Under the pieces are notes generated by a model. That model was given only the letters and a program-made list of their open reading frames with translations, searched no databases and was not told where the DNA came from. The position numbers and the translations under genes were made by a program. 64,000 nucleotides of DNA from Amycolatopsis azurea DSM 43854 (GTDB lineage Bacteria; Actinomycetota; Actinomycetes; Mycobacteriales; Pseudonocardiaceae), in contig NZ_MUXN01000028.1 of NCBI RefSeq assembly GCF_001995215.1, positions 124,001 through 188,000 on the forward strand. The letters run 5' to 3'. Below, piece after piece: positions 8,492 through 17,021 of the stretch. How positions within the stretch are numbered: the first letter of the stretch is position 1; each line of letters starts with the position of its first letter.

Positions 8492-9355
8492 CTACCGCAG
8501 GCGCGTGATCAGCGTCCGCAGCCAGCTCTCGGCCATCGCGGGTTCACGCCGCAGATGCCGCACCAGCAGATCCCGCGCGGCCTTCGACCGCCCGGCCTCG
8601 ACGATCGCGACCGCCTCGGCCAGCCCGCGCAGCCGCTCCTCCGAATGCTCCGGTGCCTGGCCGTTCTCGTCCGACCAGCGCGGCCGGGGGAAGGAGGCGG
8701 TCAGCTTCTCCTGCATGTCACCGAAGTAGTGCCAGACCGGCCAGGCGAGCGAGATGTTCCGGACGCCGTTCGACGGCAGTTCGGCGGGCCAGCCGAAGTG
8801 CTGCTGCCAGCGGAACGCCGACGGGCTCGTGTCCTCGCGGATGGTGATCCCGAGGAACCGGAGCCTGCCGCGGATGATGCTCCAGGCCTCGCGTTCATCG
8901 TCGATCCAGCTGCGCAACAGCCGGTACAGCTCGGTGAACGTCTGTCCTGTGTAGACGAGATCGACGAAGACCTTCGGCCGCCCGCGCGCCAGGTCGTACG
9001 GGCTCAACCCAGCGGCCGTGAGGTTGGCTCGCAACCGGACGACATCAGCCGCCGTCAGGCCTCCGCGCGCTCCCGCGAACGACAGCGGCAGCTGGTGGAT
9101 CCGGTCCCGCCACGGCGTTCCGCTCAGCAGATCGTGCACGCTGTCCGCCGAGCGCCCGACGAAGTACAGGTCCGCGTCGCCGGCGCGGGCGATCACCTTC
9201 GCGGCGCATTCGATCAGCTCGTCCAGGAACCACAGCGAAGGTTTTCCGGCGCGCTCGACCAGCGTCCCGAGCTGGTCGGGGCGCACGAGGTCCCAGCGGT
9301 ACGGCCGATTCACGCCGTCCAGGATTCCCGTGCGCCCCAACACTTGTCGAAACAT
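8492..9355 (-). CDS. Uncharacterised protein with a phosphoribosyltransferase-like motif
   Basis: A 287-residue soluble protein. I do not recognise the family. The segment KVFVDLVYTGQTFTEL resembles the PRPP-binding loop of type I phosphoribosyltransferases (hydrophobic strand, acidic residue, then TGxT). Upstream DADLYFVGRSADSVHDLL resembles the strand and loop that precede it in that fold. The ATG at 9355 comes 2 nt after the stop of the GT39 gene, so it is translationally coupled and is the last gene of a five-gene operon. A C-terminal part rich in W and R could be a separate helical domain. The biochemical role is unproven. Confidence 0.5.
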   Translation of the reverse strand: MFRQVLGRTGILDGVNRPYRWDLVRPDQLGTLVERAGKPSLWFLDELIECAAKVIARAGDADLYFVGRSADSVHDLLSGTPWRDRIHQLPLSFAGARGGLTAADVVRLRANLTAAGLSPYDLARGRPKVFVDLVYTGQTFTELYRLLRSWIDDEREAWSIIRGRLRFLGITIREDTSPSAFRWQQHFGWPAELPSNGVRNISLAWPVWHYFGDMQEKLTASFPRPRWSDENGQAPEHSEERLRGLAEAVAIVEAGRSKAARDLLVRHLRREPAMAESWLRTLITRLR

Positions 9356-9357
9356 TT

Positions 9358-11202
9358 TCAGGAAAGCAGCCGGTACACCGTCTGGTCGCCGACGGTGGTG
9401 GCGGTGAAGTTCGCCGCGACCCATTCGGAGATCTCGTTCGAGCCGCCGCCGGGGCCACCGCCTCGGCCGCCCTCGACGTAGTAGGTGATCTCGCCGTCGG
9501 CCACGTACTGCTGGAACTCCGCCAGCGTCGGCGCCGGATCCGAACCGCTCCAGCCGCCGATGCCGATCACCGACTTCCCGCTCGCGAGTTCCAGGCTCGC
9601 CGCCGACTGCGAACTCGACGTCGCCGCCGCCCACTTCGTCGTGGTCGCGGCGAGCGCGGTCCCGAGTTCCGTCGACGCGCTCTCTTCCATGCCCGGACCG
9701 CCCATGCCGCGCTCACCACCGGTGGCGGGACCGGAGATCGGGATCGAGCCGGAATGCGCCTGCGAAGCGGTCTCGACGGCGTACGCGGTGGTACCGAGGC
9801 CGACGGTCAGCACGGCGACCGTCGCGACGACGGCGACCAGTTTGCGCATCGGCGGGACGCCCACCAGCACGACGGTCGCGGTCACCAGGCCGAGACCGAC
9901 GACGACCCAGCGCAGCGCGGGCAGCCAGTCGGCGTTCCGGTCGAGCAGGATGTACGCCCAGACCGCGCTGGCCGCGATCATCAGCGACAGGAACACCCGC
10001 GGCGCGAGATGCGCCCGGCCGCGCCACAGCGAGGTCCCGGAGATCGCCACCACGGCGGCGATCGACGGCGCCAGCGCGACGGCGTAGTACGGGTGCACGA
10101 TGCCGCTCATGTAGCTGAACACCAGCGCGGTGACGAGCATCCAGCCGCCCCAGACGATCAGCGCCGCCCTCGTCCGGTCGGTCCCGGCGGCCCGCCTGGT
10201 GAACCACAGCCCCGCGACCAGTCCGATCAGCGCGGCGGGCAGCAGCCACGACACCTCGCCGCCGAAGCTGGCGCCGAACATCCGGGTCAGGCCGCTCTCG
10301 CCACCGAAGCCGACGTTTCCGCCGCCCATGCCGCCGACCATCACGCCGCCCCCGCCACCGCTGCCACCGAAGATCCGGCCGAGCCCGTTGTAGCCCAGCG
10401 CCAGTTCGAGCAGGCTGTCGTCGGTCGAACCGCCGATGTACGGACGCGAGGCCGTGGGCCACAGATCGACCAGCGCGATGAACCAGCCCGCCGAGACGAC
10501 CACCGACACCACCGCTCCGGCCAGGTGCAGCAAGCGTTTGCCCAGCGAGGTCGGCGCGGCGACCAGGTAGGCGAGCCCGAACGCGGGCAACACGAGGAAC
10601 GCCTGCATCATCTTGGTCAGGAAGCCGAATCCGATGGCGACACCGGCGAACGCCAGCCAGCGCGGGCTGGCCTTCTCGATCGCGCGGACCGTGCAGTACG
10701 CGCCGGCGATCAGGAGCAGCGTCAGCAGCGCGTCCGGGTTGTTGAACTTGAACATCAGCGCGGCGACCGGGGTGAGCGCGAGCGCGGCCCCGGCGAACAG
10801 ACCGGCCACGGGGCCGGAAGTCCGCTTCACCGTCAAGTACAGCAGGCCGACCGAAGCGACCCCCATCAGTGCCTGCGGGGCCAGGACCGTGAAACTGGAG
10901 AACCCGAAGAGCCGGGCGAACGCCGTCGTGACCCACAGCGCGGCCGGGGGTTTGTCGACGGTCAGCACGTTCCCGGCGTCGAGTGAGCCGAACAACCAGG
11001 CCTTCCAGTCCTGCGTGCCGGATTGCACCGCCGCGGCGTAGAACGAGTTGCCGTAGCCGGAGGCGGTCAGGTTCCAGAAGTACAGCAGCGCGGTGGCGGC
11101 GAGCAGGCAGAAGACCGCGGGACGGACCCAGCGGCCCGGTGGCTTCGCGACGTTTTCCGCGACAGGGCCGGGTTCCACCCGGGAAGCGAGTGCGGTGGTC
11201 AT
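9358..11202 (-). CDS. GT39-family membrane glycosyltransferase (YkcB/ArnT-like)
   Basis: A 614-residue polytopic membrane protein of the PMT_2/GT39 superfamily, which transfers sugars from polyprenyl-phosphate donors outside the membrane. Visible: first periplasmic loop with SGYGNSFYAAAVQSG, the motif DKPP at 83-86, and RFNNPDAL-like KFNNPDALL after the third helix. A glycine-rich low-complexity loop sits near 288-302. The C-terminal extracytoplasmic domain (about 500-614) contains GIGGWSGSDPAPTLAEFQQYV, as in YkcA/B C-terminal domains. It is a paralogue of the gene at 12534 and is separated by 4 bp from the GT2 gene, which probably makes the lipid-linked sugar donor. Confidence 0.85.
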   Translation of the reverse strand: MTTALASRVEPGPVAENVAKPPGRWVRPAVFCLLAATALLYFWNLTASGYGNSFYAAAVQSGTQDWKAWLFGSLDAGNVLTVDKPPAALWVTTAFARLFGFSSFTVLAPQALMGVASVGLLYLTVKRTSGPVAGLFAGAALALTPVAALMFKFNNPDALLTLLLIAGAYCTVRAIEKASPRWLAFAGVAIGFGFLTKMMQAFLVLPAFGLAYLVAAPTSLGKRLLHLAGAVVSVVVSAGWFIALVDLWPTASRPYIGGSTDDSLLELALGYNGLGRIFGGSGGGGGVMVGGMGGGNVGFGGESGLTRMFGASFGGEVSWLLPAALIGLVAGLWFTRRAAGTDRTRAALIVWGGWMLVTALVFSYMSGIVHPYYAVALAPSIAAVVAISGTSLWRGRAHLAPRVFLSLMIAASAVWAYILLDRNADWLPALRWVVVGLGLVTATVVLVGVPPMRKLVAVVATVAVLTVGLGTTAYAVETASQAHSGSIPISGPATGGERGMGGPGMEESASTELGTALAATTTKWAAATSSSQSAASLELASGKSVIGIGGWSGSDPAPTLAEFQQYVADGEITYYVEGGRGGGPGGGSNEISEWVAANFTATTVGDQTVYRLLS

Positions 11203-11206
11203 GGGG

Positions 11207-12529
11207 TCAGCTCTCCATCTCGGTGGCGGGCCGGCGGCGGAAGACCCAGCCGCGCAGCAACAGGAAGCGCAGTACGGTGGCCGCGAGGTTCGCGAGCACG
11301 AGCGCGGTGATCTCGAGCGGCAGGCCCGGCGCGGTCATCAGGTGCAGCAGCGCCAGCGCGCCGCTGGTGAGCGCGAGGCCGAGACCGAACACGACGAGTC
11401 CTTGGAACTGGTGCAGCCCAGCGCTTTCCCGGCCGCGGATGCCGAACGTCAGGCGCCGGTTGAGCGCGGTGTTGCCGATCGCCGTCACCAGCAGGGCGAC
11501 GAAGTTCGCCACCTGGGCGCCGGTGAACGTCCGCAGCAGCAGGAACAGCACGAGATAGGCGATGGTGCTGGCGACGCCGACGGCGGCGAACCGCACCAGC
11601 TGCCGCACCAGGCTCGGTGCCACTCCCGGCGCCTGTACCTGGATCGGTGCGCGGCCGAGCTGCTCGCGCAGATCGCTGATCGGGATCCGGCCGGTCATCG
11701 TCGCCTTGGTCAACCGTGCGATGCCTTTGAGATCGGCGGTCGCGGTGGCGACGATGTTCACCGACGAGTCCGGGTCGTCCACCCAGTCCACCGGGACCTC
11801 GTGGATCCGCAGCCCGGCTTTCTGTGCCAGCACGAGCAATTCGGTGTCGAAGAACCAGCCGGTGTCCTGGATGTGGGGGAGCAGTCGCTCGGCGACGTCG
11901 GCGCGGATCGCCTTGAACCCGCACTGCGCGTCGCTGAACCTCGCCGCCAGCGTGCCGCGCAGGATCAGGTTGTAGCAGCGGGAAATGAACTCCCGCTTCG
12001 GTCCGCGCACCACCCTCGCGCCACGGGCGAGCCTGCTGCCGATGGCGAGGTCGGAGTGCCCGGACAGCAGCGGCGCGATGAGGGGGCCGAGCGCGGCCAG
12101 ATCGGTCGAGAGGTCGACGTCCATGTACGCGAGCACCGGAGCGTCCGAAGTGGACCAGACGGCACGCAGTGCGCGGCCGCGGCCTTTCTCGTCGAGGTGG
12201 TGGACTTCGACGTCGTCGAACTCGCGGCTCAGCCGTTCCGCGACGCGTAGTGTGCCGTCGGTGCTGGCGTTGTCCGCGACGGTGATCCGGAACGGGTACG
12301 GGAACTGCTCCGCGAGATGCGCGTGCAGCCGTCGGATGCACGGTTCGAGGTCGGTTTCCTCGTTGTAGACCGGGATGACGACGTCGAGGACGGGGGAGCC
12401 GGTCGGGGCGATGGCGGGGCGGCGGCCGGTTTCGGCGCCGGAGAGGATCGCGGCTGTCATGTCCTCAATTTCGGCCACCGCGCTGAGGTCGGCTTGTGTC
12501 CGAGCTGTGCTGTCGCTGTGTCCTGGCAC
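11207..12529 (-). CDS. GT2 glycosyltransferase fused to a GtrA domain
   Basis: A 440-residue fusion. The N-terminal part (about 45-290) is a dolichyl-phosphate-mannose-synthase-like GT2 domain with DVVIPVYNEE, ADNASTDGT and the DxD region YMDVDLSTDL. The C-terminal part (about 308-430) is a four-helix GtrA membrane domain (VRFAAVGVASTIAYLVLF, then NRRLTFG). Such fusions make and flip polyprenyl-phosphate sugars. It is sandwiched between two GT39 genes that would use the product. The GTG start at 12529 lies 4 nt after the previous stop, suggesting coupling; an ATG at 12460 with a GAGG site is an alternative. Confidence 0.87.
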   Translation of the reverse strand: MPGHSDSTARTQADLSAVAEIEDMTAAILSGAETGRRPAIAPTGSPVLDVVIPVYNEETDLEPCIRRLHAHLAEQFPYPFRITVADNASTDGTLRVAERLSREFDDVEVHHLDEKGRGRALRAVWSTSDAPVLAYMDVDLSTDLAALGPLIAPLLSGHSDLAIGSRLARGARVVRGPKREFISRCYNLILRGTLAARFSDAQCGFKAIRADVAERLLPHIQDTGWFFDTELLVLAQKAGLRIHEVPVDWVDDPDSSVNIVATATADLKGIARLTKATMTGRIPISDLREQLGRAPIQVQAPGVAPSLVRQLVRFAAVGVASTIAYLVLFLLLRTFTGAQVANFVALLVTAIGNTALNRRLTFGIRGRESAGLHQFQGLVVFGLGLALTSGALALLHLMTAPGLPLEITALVLANLAATVLRFLLLRGWVFRRRPATEMES

Positions 12530-12533
12530 GGAT

Positions 12534-14426
12534 TCACCGGCTCAGGTCGTAGACGGTGACACCGTCCACAGTGGTCGGTGTGTAGGTTTCCGAGACCCAT
12601 TCGGCGATCCGCTCTGCGGCGTCGCTGCCGGTCTCCCCGCGCATCATCATGCCGTCGCCGAGGAAATAGTGGATCTGTCCATTTCGGACGTAATCTTGGA
12701 ACTTTTCCAGCGTGGGAGCCGGATCCGTGCCGTTGAACCCGCCGACGGCCAGCACCGGGTTCCCGCTGCCGAGCTGGTAGCCCGCCGCGTTGTTGGAGCC
12801 GACGGTCGCCGCGGCCCAGGTGTACTTCTCGCTGTCTTTCCGGAGCAGCGCGACCAGGCTGTCGCCGGGCAGGCTCGTCCCGAGCAGCCCTCCGCCCGCG
12901 CCGCCAGGCCCACCTCGCCCGCCTATGACGATCCCGCCGCCGCCCGGCCCCATCCCGCGTCCGGTCGCCGGACCCGCCGAGGGCAACGCGCCGGAATGCG
13001 GGGTGGCCGCGGTCGCGACCGTGTACGCGCCGGTGCCCGCGAGCACGGTGACCAGTGCGCCGGCGGCGACCAGACGCCTTGCCGCGTCAGGTAATCGTGC
13101 GGCGAAGAAGACCAAGAACGCGCACAGCAGGCCGGCCACGAGGATCGCGACCGCGAGTCCGGGAAGCCAGTCGGATTGCCTCGACAGCAGCAGATACGCC
13201 GTCAGCGCTGTCAACGCGACCCCGGTGTTCAAGGTGCCCGCGGCGGCCGGATTTCCCCGGGCACGCCACAACTGTGTGCCCGCGATGCCGACGAGCCCGG
13301 CGATCGCGGGGCCGAGCGCGATCATGTAGTAGGCGTGGATGATGCCGCCCATGTAGCTGAACACCACGGCGGTCACCAGGAACCAGCCACCCCACACGAT
13401 CAGCGCCGCGCGGCCGCGGTCGGTGCGCGGGGCCCGGCGGGTGAACCACAGCCCGGCGCCCAGCGCGATCACGGCGGTGGGGAGCAGCCAGGCGATCCCG
13501 CCCGCCATCTCGCTGCCGAACAACCGGTCCCAGCCGGTTCCGCCCCAGCCGCCGTTGCCGCCTCCGCCGACACTGCCGACCTCGTCCCCGGTGATGCGGC
13601 CGAAACCGTTGTAGCCGAAGACGAGTTCCCACAGGCTGTTCTCTTGCGAGCCGCCGATGTACGGCCGGTCGGCGGCGGGCCACAGCGCGACGACGGCGAG
13701 GTACCAGCCGGCTGAAAGGAGGGTTGCGCCCAACGCTCCGAGCAAATGCAGCAGACGCTTGCCGATCGACGTCGGCGCGGCGATCAGGTAGGCGAGCGCG
13801 AACGCGGGCAGCACCAGGAACGCTTGCAGCATCTTGGCGAGGAACCCGAAGCCGACGGCGACCCCGGCCAGCGCCAGCCAGCGCGGGCTTGCGTTCTCCA
13901 GCGCGCGGACGACGCAGTAGGCGCCCGCGACCAGGAGCAGGACGAGCAGCGCGTCCGGGTTGTTGAACCGGAACATCAGCGCGGCGGCCGGAGTGAGCGC
14001 GAGGACGGCGCCCGCCAGCAGACCCGCGGCCGGGCCGGAAGTCCGGCGCACCGCGGCGTACAGCAGCGCCACCGAGCCGACGCCCATCAGCGCCTGCGGT
14101 ACCAGGATGCTCCAGGTGTTGACGCCGAACAGGCGCGCGGACAGGCTCATCACCCACAACGCGGCCGGTGTCTTGTCGACCGTGATCGCGTTCGCGGCGT
14201 CGCTGGAGCCGAAGAACAACGCCTTCCAGCTCGACGATCCGGCTTGCGCGGCCGCCGAGTAGAAGGCGTTGGCCCAGCCGGATTCGCCGAGGTTCCACAG
14301 ATAGAGGACGGCGGTGGCGAGCAGAAGCGCGGCCAGTGCGGGCCGGACCCAGCGCGGGTCCGCCGTGGTGCCTCGGGCGGGGGAATCGGTTCGATCGGCT
14401 TCGTCGCGGGAGGCGAGGAGGGTCAT
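12534..14426 (-). CDS. GT39-family membrane glycosyltransferase, second copy
   Basis: A 630-residue paralogue of the product at 9358, aligned along its length: WNLGESGWANAFYSAAAQ loop, KFNNPDAL-type RFNNPDALL, a glycine-rich loop near 287-300 and a C-terminal YkcA/B-like domain. The catalytic-region motif reads DKTP (84-87) rather than DKPP, and the C-terminal linker is a long Gly/Pro run. Two copies flanking one donor-making gene suggest two acceptor specificities or a heteromer. Begins 4 bp after the kinase stop codon. Confidence 0.85.
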   Translation of the reverse strand: MTLLASRDEADRTDSPARGTTADPRWVRPALAALLLATAVLYLWNLGESGWANAFYSAAAQAGSSSWKALFFGSSDAANAITVDKTPAALWVMSLSARLFGVNTWSILVPQALMGVGSVALLYAAVRRTSGPAAGLLAGAVLALTPAAALMFRFNNPDALLVLLLVAGAYCVVRALENASPRWLALAGVAVGFGFLAKMLQAFLVLPAFALAYLIAAPTSIGKRLLHLLGALGATLLSAGWYLAVVALWPAADRPYIGGSQENSLWELVFGYNGFGRITGDEVGSVGGGGNGGWGGTGWDRLFGSEMAGGIAWLLPTAVIALGAGLWFTRRAPRTDRGRAALIVWGGWFLVTAVVFSYMGGIIHAYYMIALGPAIAGLVGIAGTQLWRARGNPAAAGTLNTGVALTALTAYLLLSRQSDWLPGLAVAILVAGLLCAFLVFFAARLPDAARRLVAAGALVTVLAGTGAYTVATAATPHSGALPSAGPATGRGMGPGGGGIVIGGRGGPGGAGGGLLGTSLPGDSLVALLRKDSEKYTWAAATVGSNNAAGYQLGSGNPVLAVGGFNGTDPAPTLEKFQDYVRNGQIHYFLGDGMMMRGETGSDAAERIAEWVSETYTPTTVDGVTVYDLSR

Positions 14427-14430
14427 GGCC

Positions 14431-15963
14431 TCAGGGTCGGATGCCGACCTGGGGTGTGGTTGTGCCGAACCTGTGCACCCGCTGTGAGGAACCGATCACC
14501 GGCAGATGGACGGCGAACTCGGTGTGCCCGGCGCGGCTGTGCACCTCGATCGTGCCGTGATGGGCCACGACGATGGCCGACGTGATCGCCATCCCGAGCC
14601 CGGTGCTGCCCGCCGCGCGTGAGCGGGACGAGTCACCGCGGGCGAAGCGTTCGAACACGCTCGGCAGGAGTTCGGGCGCGATCCCGGGCCCGTCGTCGGT
14701 GACGGTCAGCACCGCCGCCCCGGTGCGGGAGCGGTTCAGCGCGGTGACCACCGTGGTGCCCGGTGGCGTGTGCGTGCGCGCGTTGGACAGCAGGTTCGCC
14801 AGCGCCTGGTGCAGGCGCTGGACGTCGCCGCTGACGAGCACGGGTTCGCGGGGGAGCCGGAGTTCCCAGTGATGGTCCGGACCGGCGACGTGCGCGTCAC
14901 CGACGGCGTCCGCGGCCAGCCTGGCGAGGTCGACCTGGCCCGCTTCGAGCGGTCGTCCGGCGTCGAGTCTCGCCAGCAGCAGGAGATCCTCGACCAGGGT
15001 CGTCATCCGGGCGGCCTCGGACTGGATCCGCGACATCGAACGCGCGACCTCCGGCGTGACCAGCGCGCTGCCGCGGCCGGCGAGTTCGGCGTACCCGCGG
15101 ATCGCCGCGAGCGGGGTGCGGAGTTCGTGGCTCGCGTCCGCGACGAACCGGCGGACGCGGGTCTCACTGGCGTGCCGGGCCTCCAGCGCCTGCGCGATAT
15201 GCCCGAGCATGAGGTTCAGCGCCGAACCGACCTGGCCGACCTCGGTGCGCGGATCGGTGTCGATCTCGGGCACCCGCACGGAAAGCGCGACCTGGCCGCG
15301 GTCCAGCCGCATCGCCGACACCCGGCCCGCGGTCGCCGCGACCCGGTCGAGCGGCCGCAGCGTGCGCCGGACCGCGAACGCGCCGAGGAATCCGGCGCCG
15401 GTGACGCCCGCCGCCGCGACCCCGAACAGGATCCACCCGACCGTGGTCAGGGTGTCCTGCATCGCTCCGAGCGGGAGCCCGGTGACGACCACGCCGCCGG
15501 GGATCGAGACGGCTTGCACGCGGTAGTCGCCGAGACCGCCGAGGGTCATCGTCATCGGCGGCCGGTCCGCCGGGATCGAGAACAGGCCGGATTCCTGCTC
15601 GGTCGACAGCCCTTGGGGAAGTCCTTGCACGGTAAGGACTCCGGCGTAGAGCACCCGGTCACCGGAGTAGCGCACGCTGAGCGTCCCGGAGGCCTGGCCC
15701 GGCGCGTTGAGCGGGTTGGGACCGCGACCGTCCTCCGGTGGCCGGTTCGCGAAGTCGTGGGCGCGGGACGACGCGGCCGAGAGCTGGTCGTCGATCTGGC
15801 CGGTGAGGAACGACCGCAGCGCGATCTCGCTGGCGACGCCGATCACCAGGCAGACGAAGGTGAGCAACAGCACCATCGACCCGGTCAGTTTGGCGCGCAG
15901 GGAAAGCCGCCCGGGCCGGGACCACCGGCGCGGGCCGGTGGTCGGGGCCGAACCGGTTGCCAT
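14431..15963 (-). CDS. Sensor histidine kinase without adjacent response regulator
   Basis: A 510-residue HisKA/HATPase kinase. Transmembrane segments lie at about 28-48 and 172-196 around an extracytoplasmic sensor region, followed by a HAMP-like region, the H-box ASHELRTPLAAIRGYAEL with phospho-acceptor H279, the N-box LANLLSNARTHTPPG and the G-box TDDGPGIAPELL. It is the first gene of the glycosyltransferase operon. No response regulator is found on either side, unlike most actinobacterial pairs. ATG at 15963 is chosen; an in-frame GTG at 16008 has no ribosome site either. The signal is probably extracellular, perhaps wall glycosylation status. Confidence 0.85.
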   Translation of the reverse strand: MATGSAPTTGPRRWSRPGRLSLRAKLTGSMVLLLTFVCLVIGVASEIALRSFLTGQIDDQLSAASSRAHDFANRPPEDGRGPNPLNAPGQASGTLSVRYSGDRVLYAGVLTVQGLPQGLSTEQESGLFSIPADRPPMTMTLGGLGDYRVQAVSIPGGVVVTGLPLGAMQDTLTTVGWILFGVAAAGVTGAGFLGAFAVRRTLRPLDRVAATAGRVSAMRLDRGQVALSVRVPEIDTDPRTEVGQVGSALNLMLGHIAQALEARHASETRVRRFVADASHELRTPLAAIRGYAELAGRGSALVTPEVARSMSRIQSEAARMTTLVEDLLLLARLDAGRPLEAGQVDLARLAADAVGDAHVAGPDHHWELRLPREPVLVSGDVQRLHQALANLLSNARTHTPPGTTVVTALNRSRTGAAVLTVTDDGPGIAPELLPSVFERFARGDSSRSRAAGSTGLGMAITSAIVVAHHGTIEVHSRAGHTEFAVHLPVIGSSQRVHRFGTTTPQVGIRP

Positions 15964-16121
15964 GGACACGAGCGTGCGCCGAGGTCGTATGTACGCGTTG
16001 TGTCCCACCTGTGAGCCCGCTGTGCGCGTGTGTCACAGAAAGGTCTGACGGCGGGCACAGGCCGGGCACAGCCGCGGTGCGGACGGTGGAGTCACCGACG
16101 AGACCACAGGAGTCGAAGACC

Positions 16122-16676
16122 ATGAACGAAACCACGCAGTCCACTCCGGCCACTCCCGCCACTCCGTCCACTTCGGACTGGGGTGCTCCGGCGTCTTCGC
16201 GTGGCGGGAAACGCAAAGCCGTCGTCGCGGGCGCGGCCGCCGCTGTCCTCGCCGTCGGTGGCGGGGCCGCGATCTGGGCCGCCGGTTCGTCGGCCGACAC
16301 CGCGTCCGCGGCTCCGGGCGGCGCTCCGGGCGGCGGGGCGGGCATGGGCGGCCCCGGCGGTTCCCGTGCCCTTCACGGCGAGTACGTCGTCTCGGACGGC
16401 AACGGCGGGTACACCACGCAACTCACACAGACCGGGAAGGTGACCGAGCTGAGCGCGACGTCGCTGACCGCGGTGAGCGACGACGGCTACAGCAAGGTCT
16501 ACACGATCGACGCGTCGGTGGTGAACGGCGTCGCGACCGGGGACACGGTCACCGTCGTCGCCACGACCTCCGGCACGACCGCGACCGCGCAGTCGGTGCG
16601 GGAGTCGACGGGGGAGGACCAGGGACCGCCTTCCGGCGGCGACGGTGGTTCCGGAGGGACGCCGCCCGGCCATTAG
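16122..16676 (+). CDS. Uncharacterised membrane-anchored exported protein
   Basis: A 184-residue protein with a Ser/Thr/Pro-rich cytoplasmic N-terminus, one hydrophobic segment at about 30-52 (AVVAGAAAAVLAVGGGAAIWAA), a Gly-rich linker, then a small extracytoplasmic domain containing GEYVVSDGNGGYTTQLTQTG and a second part with TVTVVATTSGTTATAQSV. No catalytic motif seen. ATG 16122 follows AGGAG. It is divergent from the sensor-kinase operon and shares its roughly 158-bp promoter region, so it could be a target or an accessory sensor; this is inference. Confidence 0.65.
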   Translation: MNETTQSTPATPATPSTSDWGAPASSRGGKRKAVVAGAAAAVLAVGGGAAIWAAGSSADTASAAPGGAPGGGAGMGGPGGSRALHGEYVVSDGNGGYTTQLTQTGKVTELSATSLTAVSDDGYSKVYTIDASVVNGVATGDTVTVVATTSGTTATAQSVRESTGEDQGPPSGGDGGSGGTPPGH

Positions 16677-17021
16677 TCGTGCGGTGTCGTGAGTGGCGAT
16701 TCGTGTTCTATTTGAGGGTAAGGCAAATGTGGCGTGTTCCTTCCCTCGCTCGCACGCCGACCTCAGGTGTTGCGAAAGCCACTTCCGCAACGTTGAAGGT
16801 TGCGAAAGTGGCTTTCGCAACGCTTCGAGGACTCCGCCCCACGAGAACGCAAAACCCTCGACGAAGGGGACTTTCCGCTCGTGCGATGAGGGAAAACCCC
16901 TTCACCGCGCCGATCACCGCCGAACACTTGACGCCCCACAGGACACCTTTGCCTACCGCGCAACGACCCGAATCGCCACTCACGACCACCTGGGCCGGGC
17001 CGGGTCCGTGCCGCGTCGCTA
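16677..17021. repeat. Composite palindromic intergenic element
   Basis: A 345-bp gene-free region. An outer 18-bp perfect inverted repeat GTCGTGAGTGGCGATTCG (16686-16703) and its complement (16969-16986) enclose a hairpin of two 23-nt arms, 16769-16791 and 16799-16821, with one mismatch. Each arm begins GTTGCGAAAG and ends CGCAAC. The inner hairpin and about 45 bp on its left resemble 42150-42246. It lies between convergent genes and could act as a double terminator, or be the remains of a small mobile element. Confidence 0.65.
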
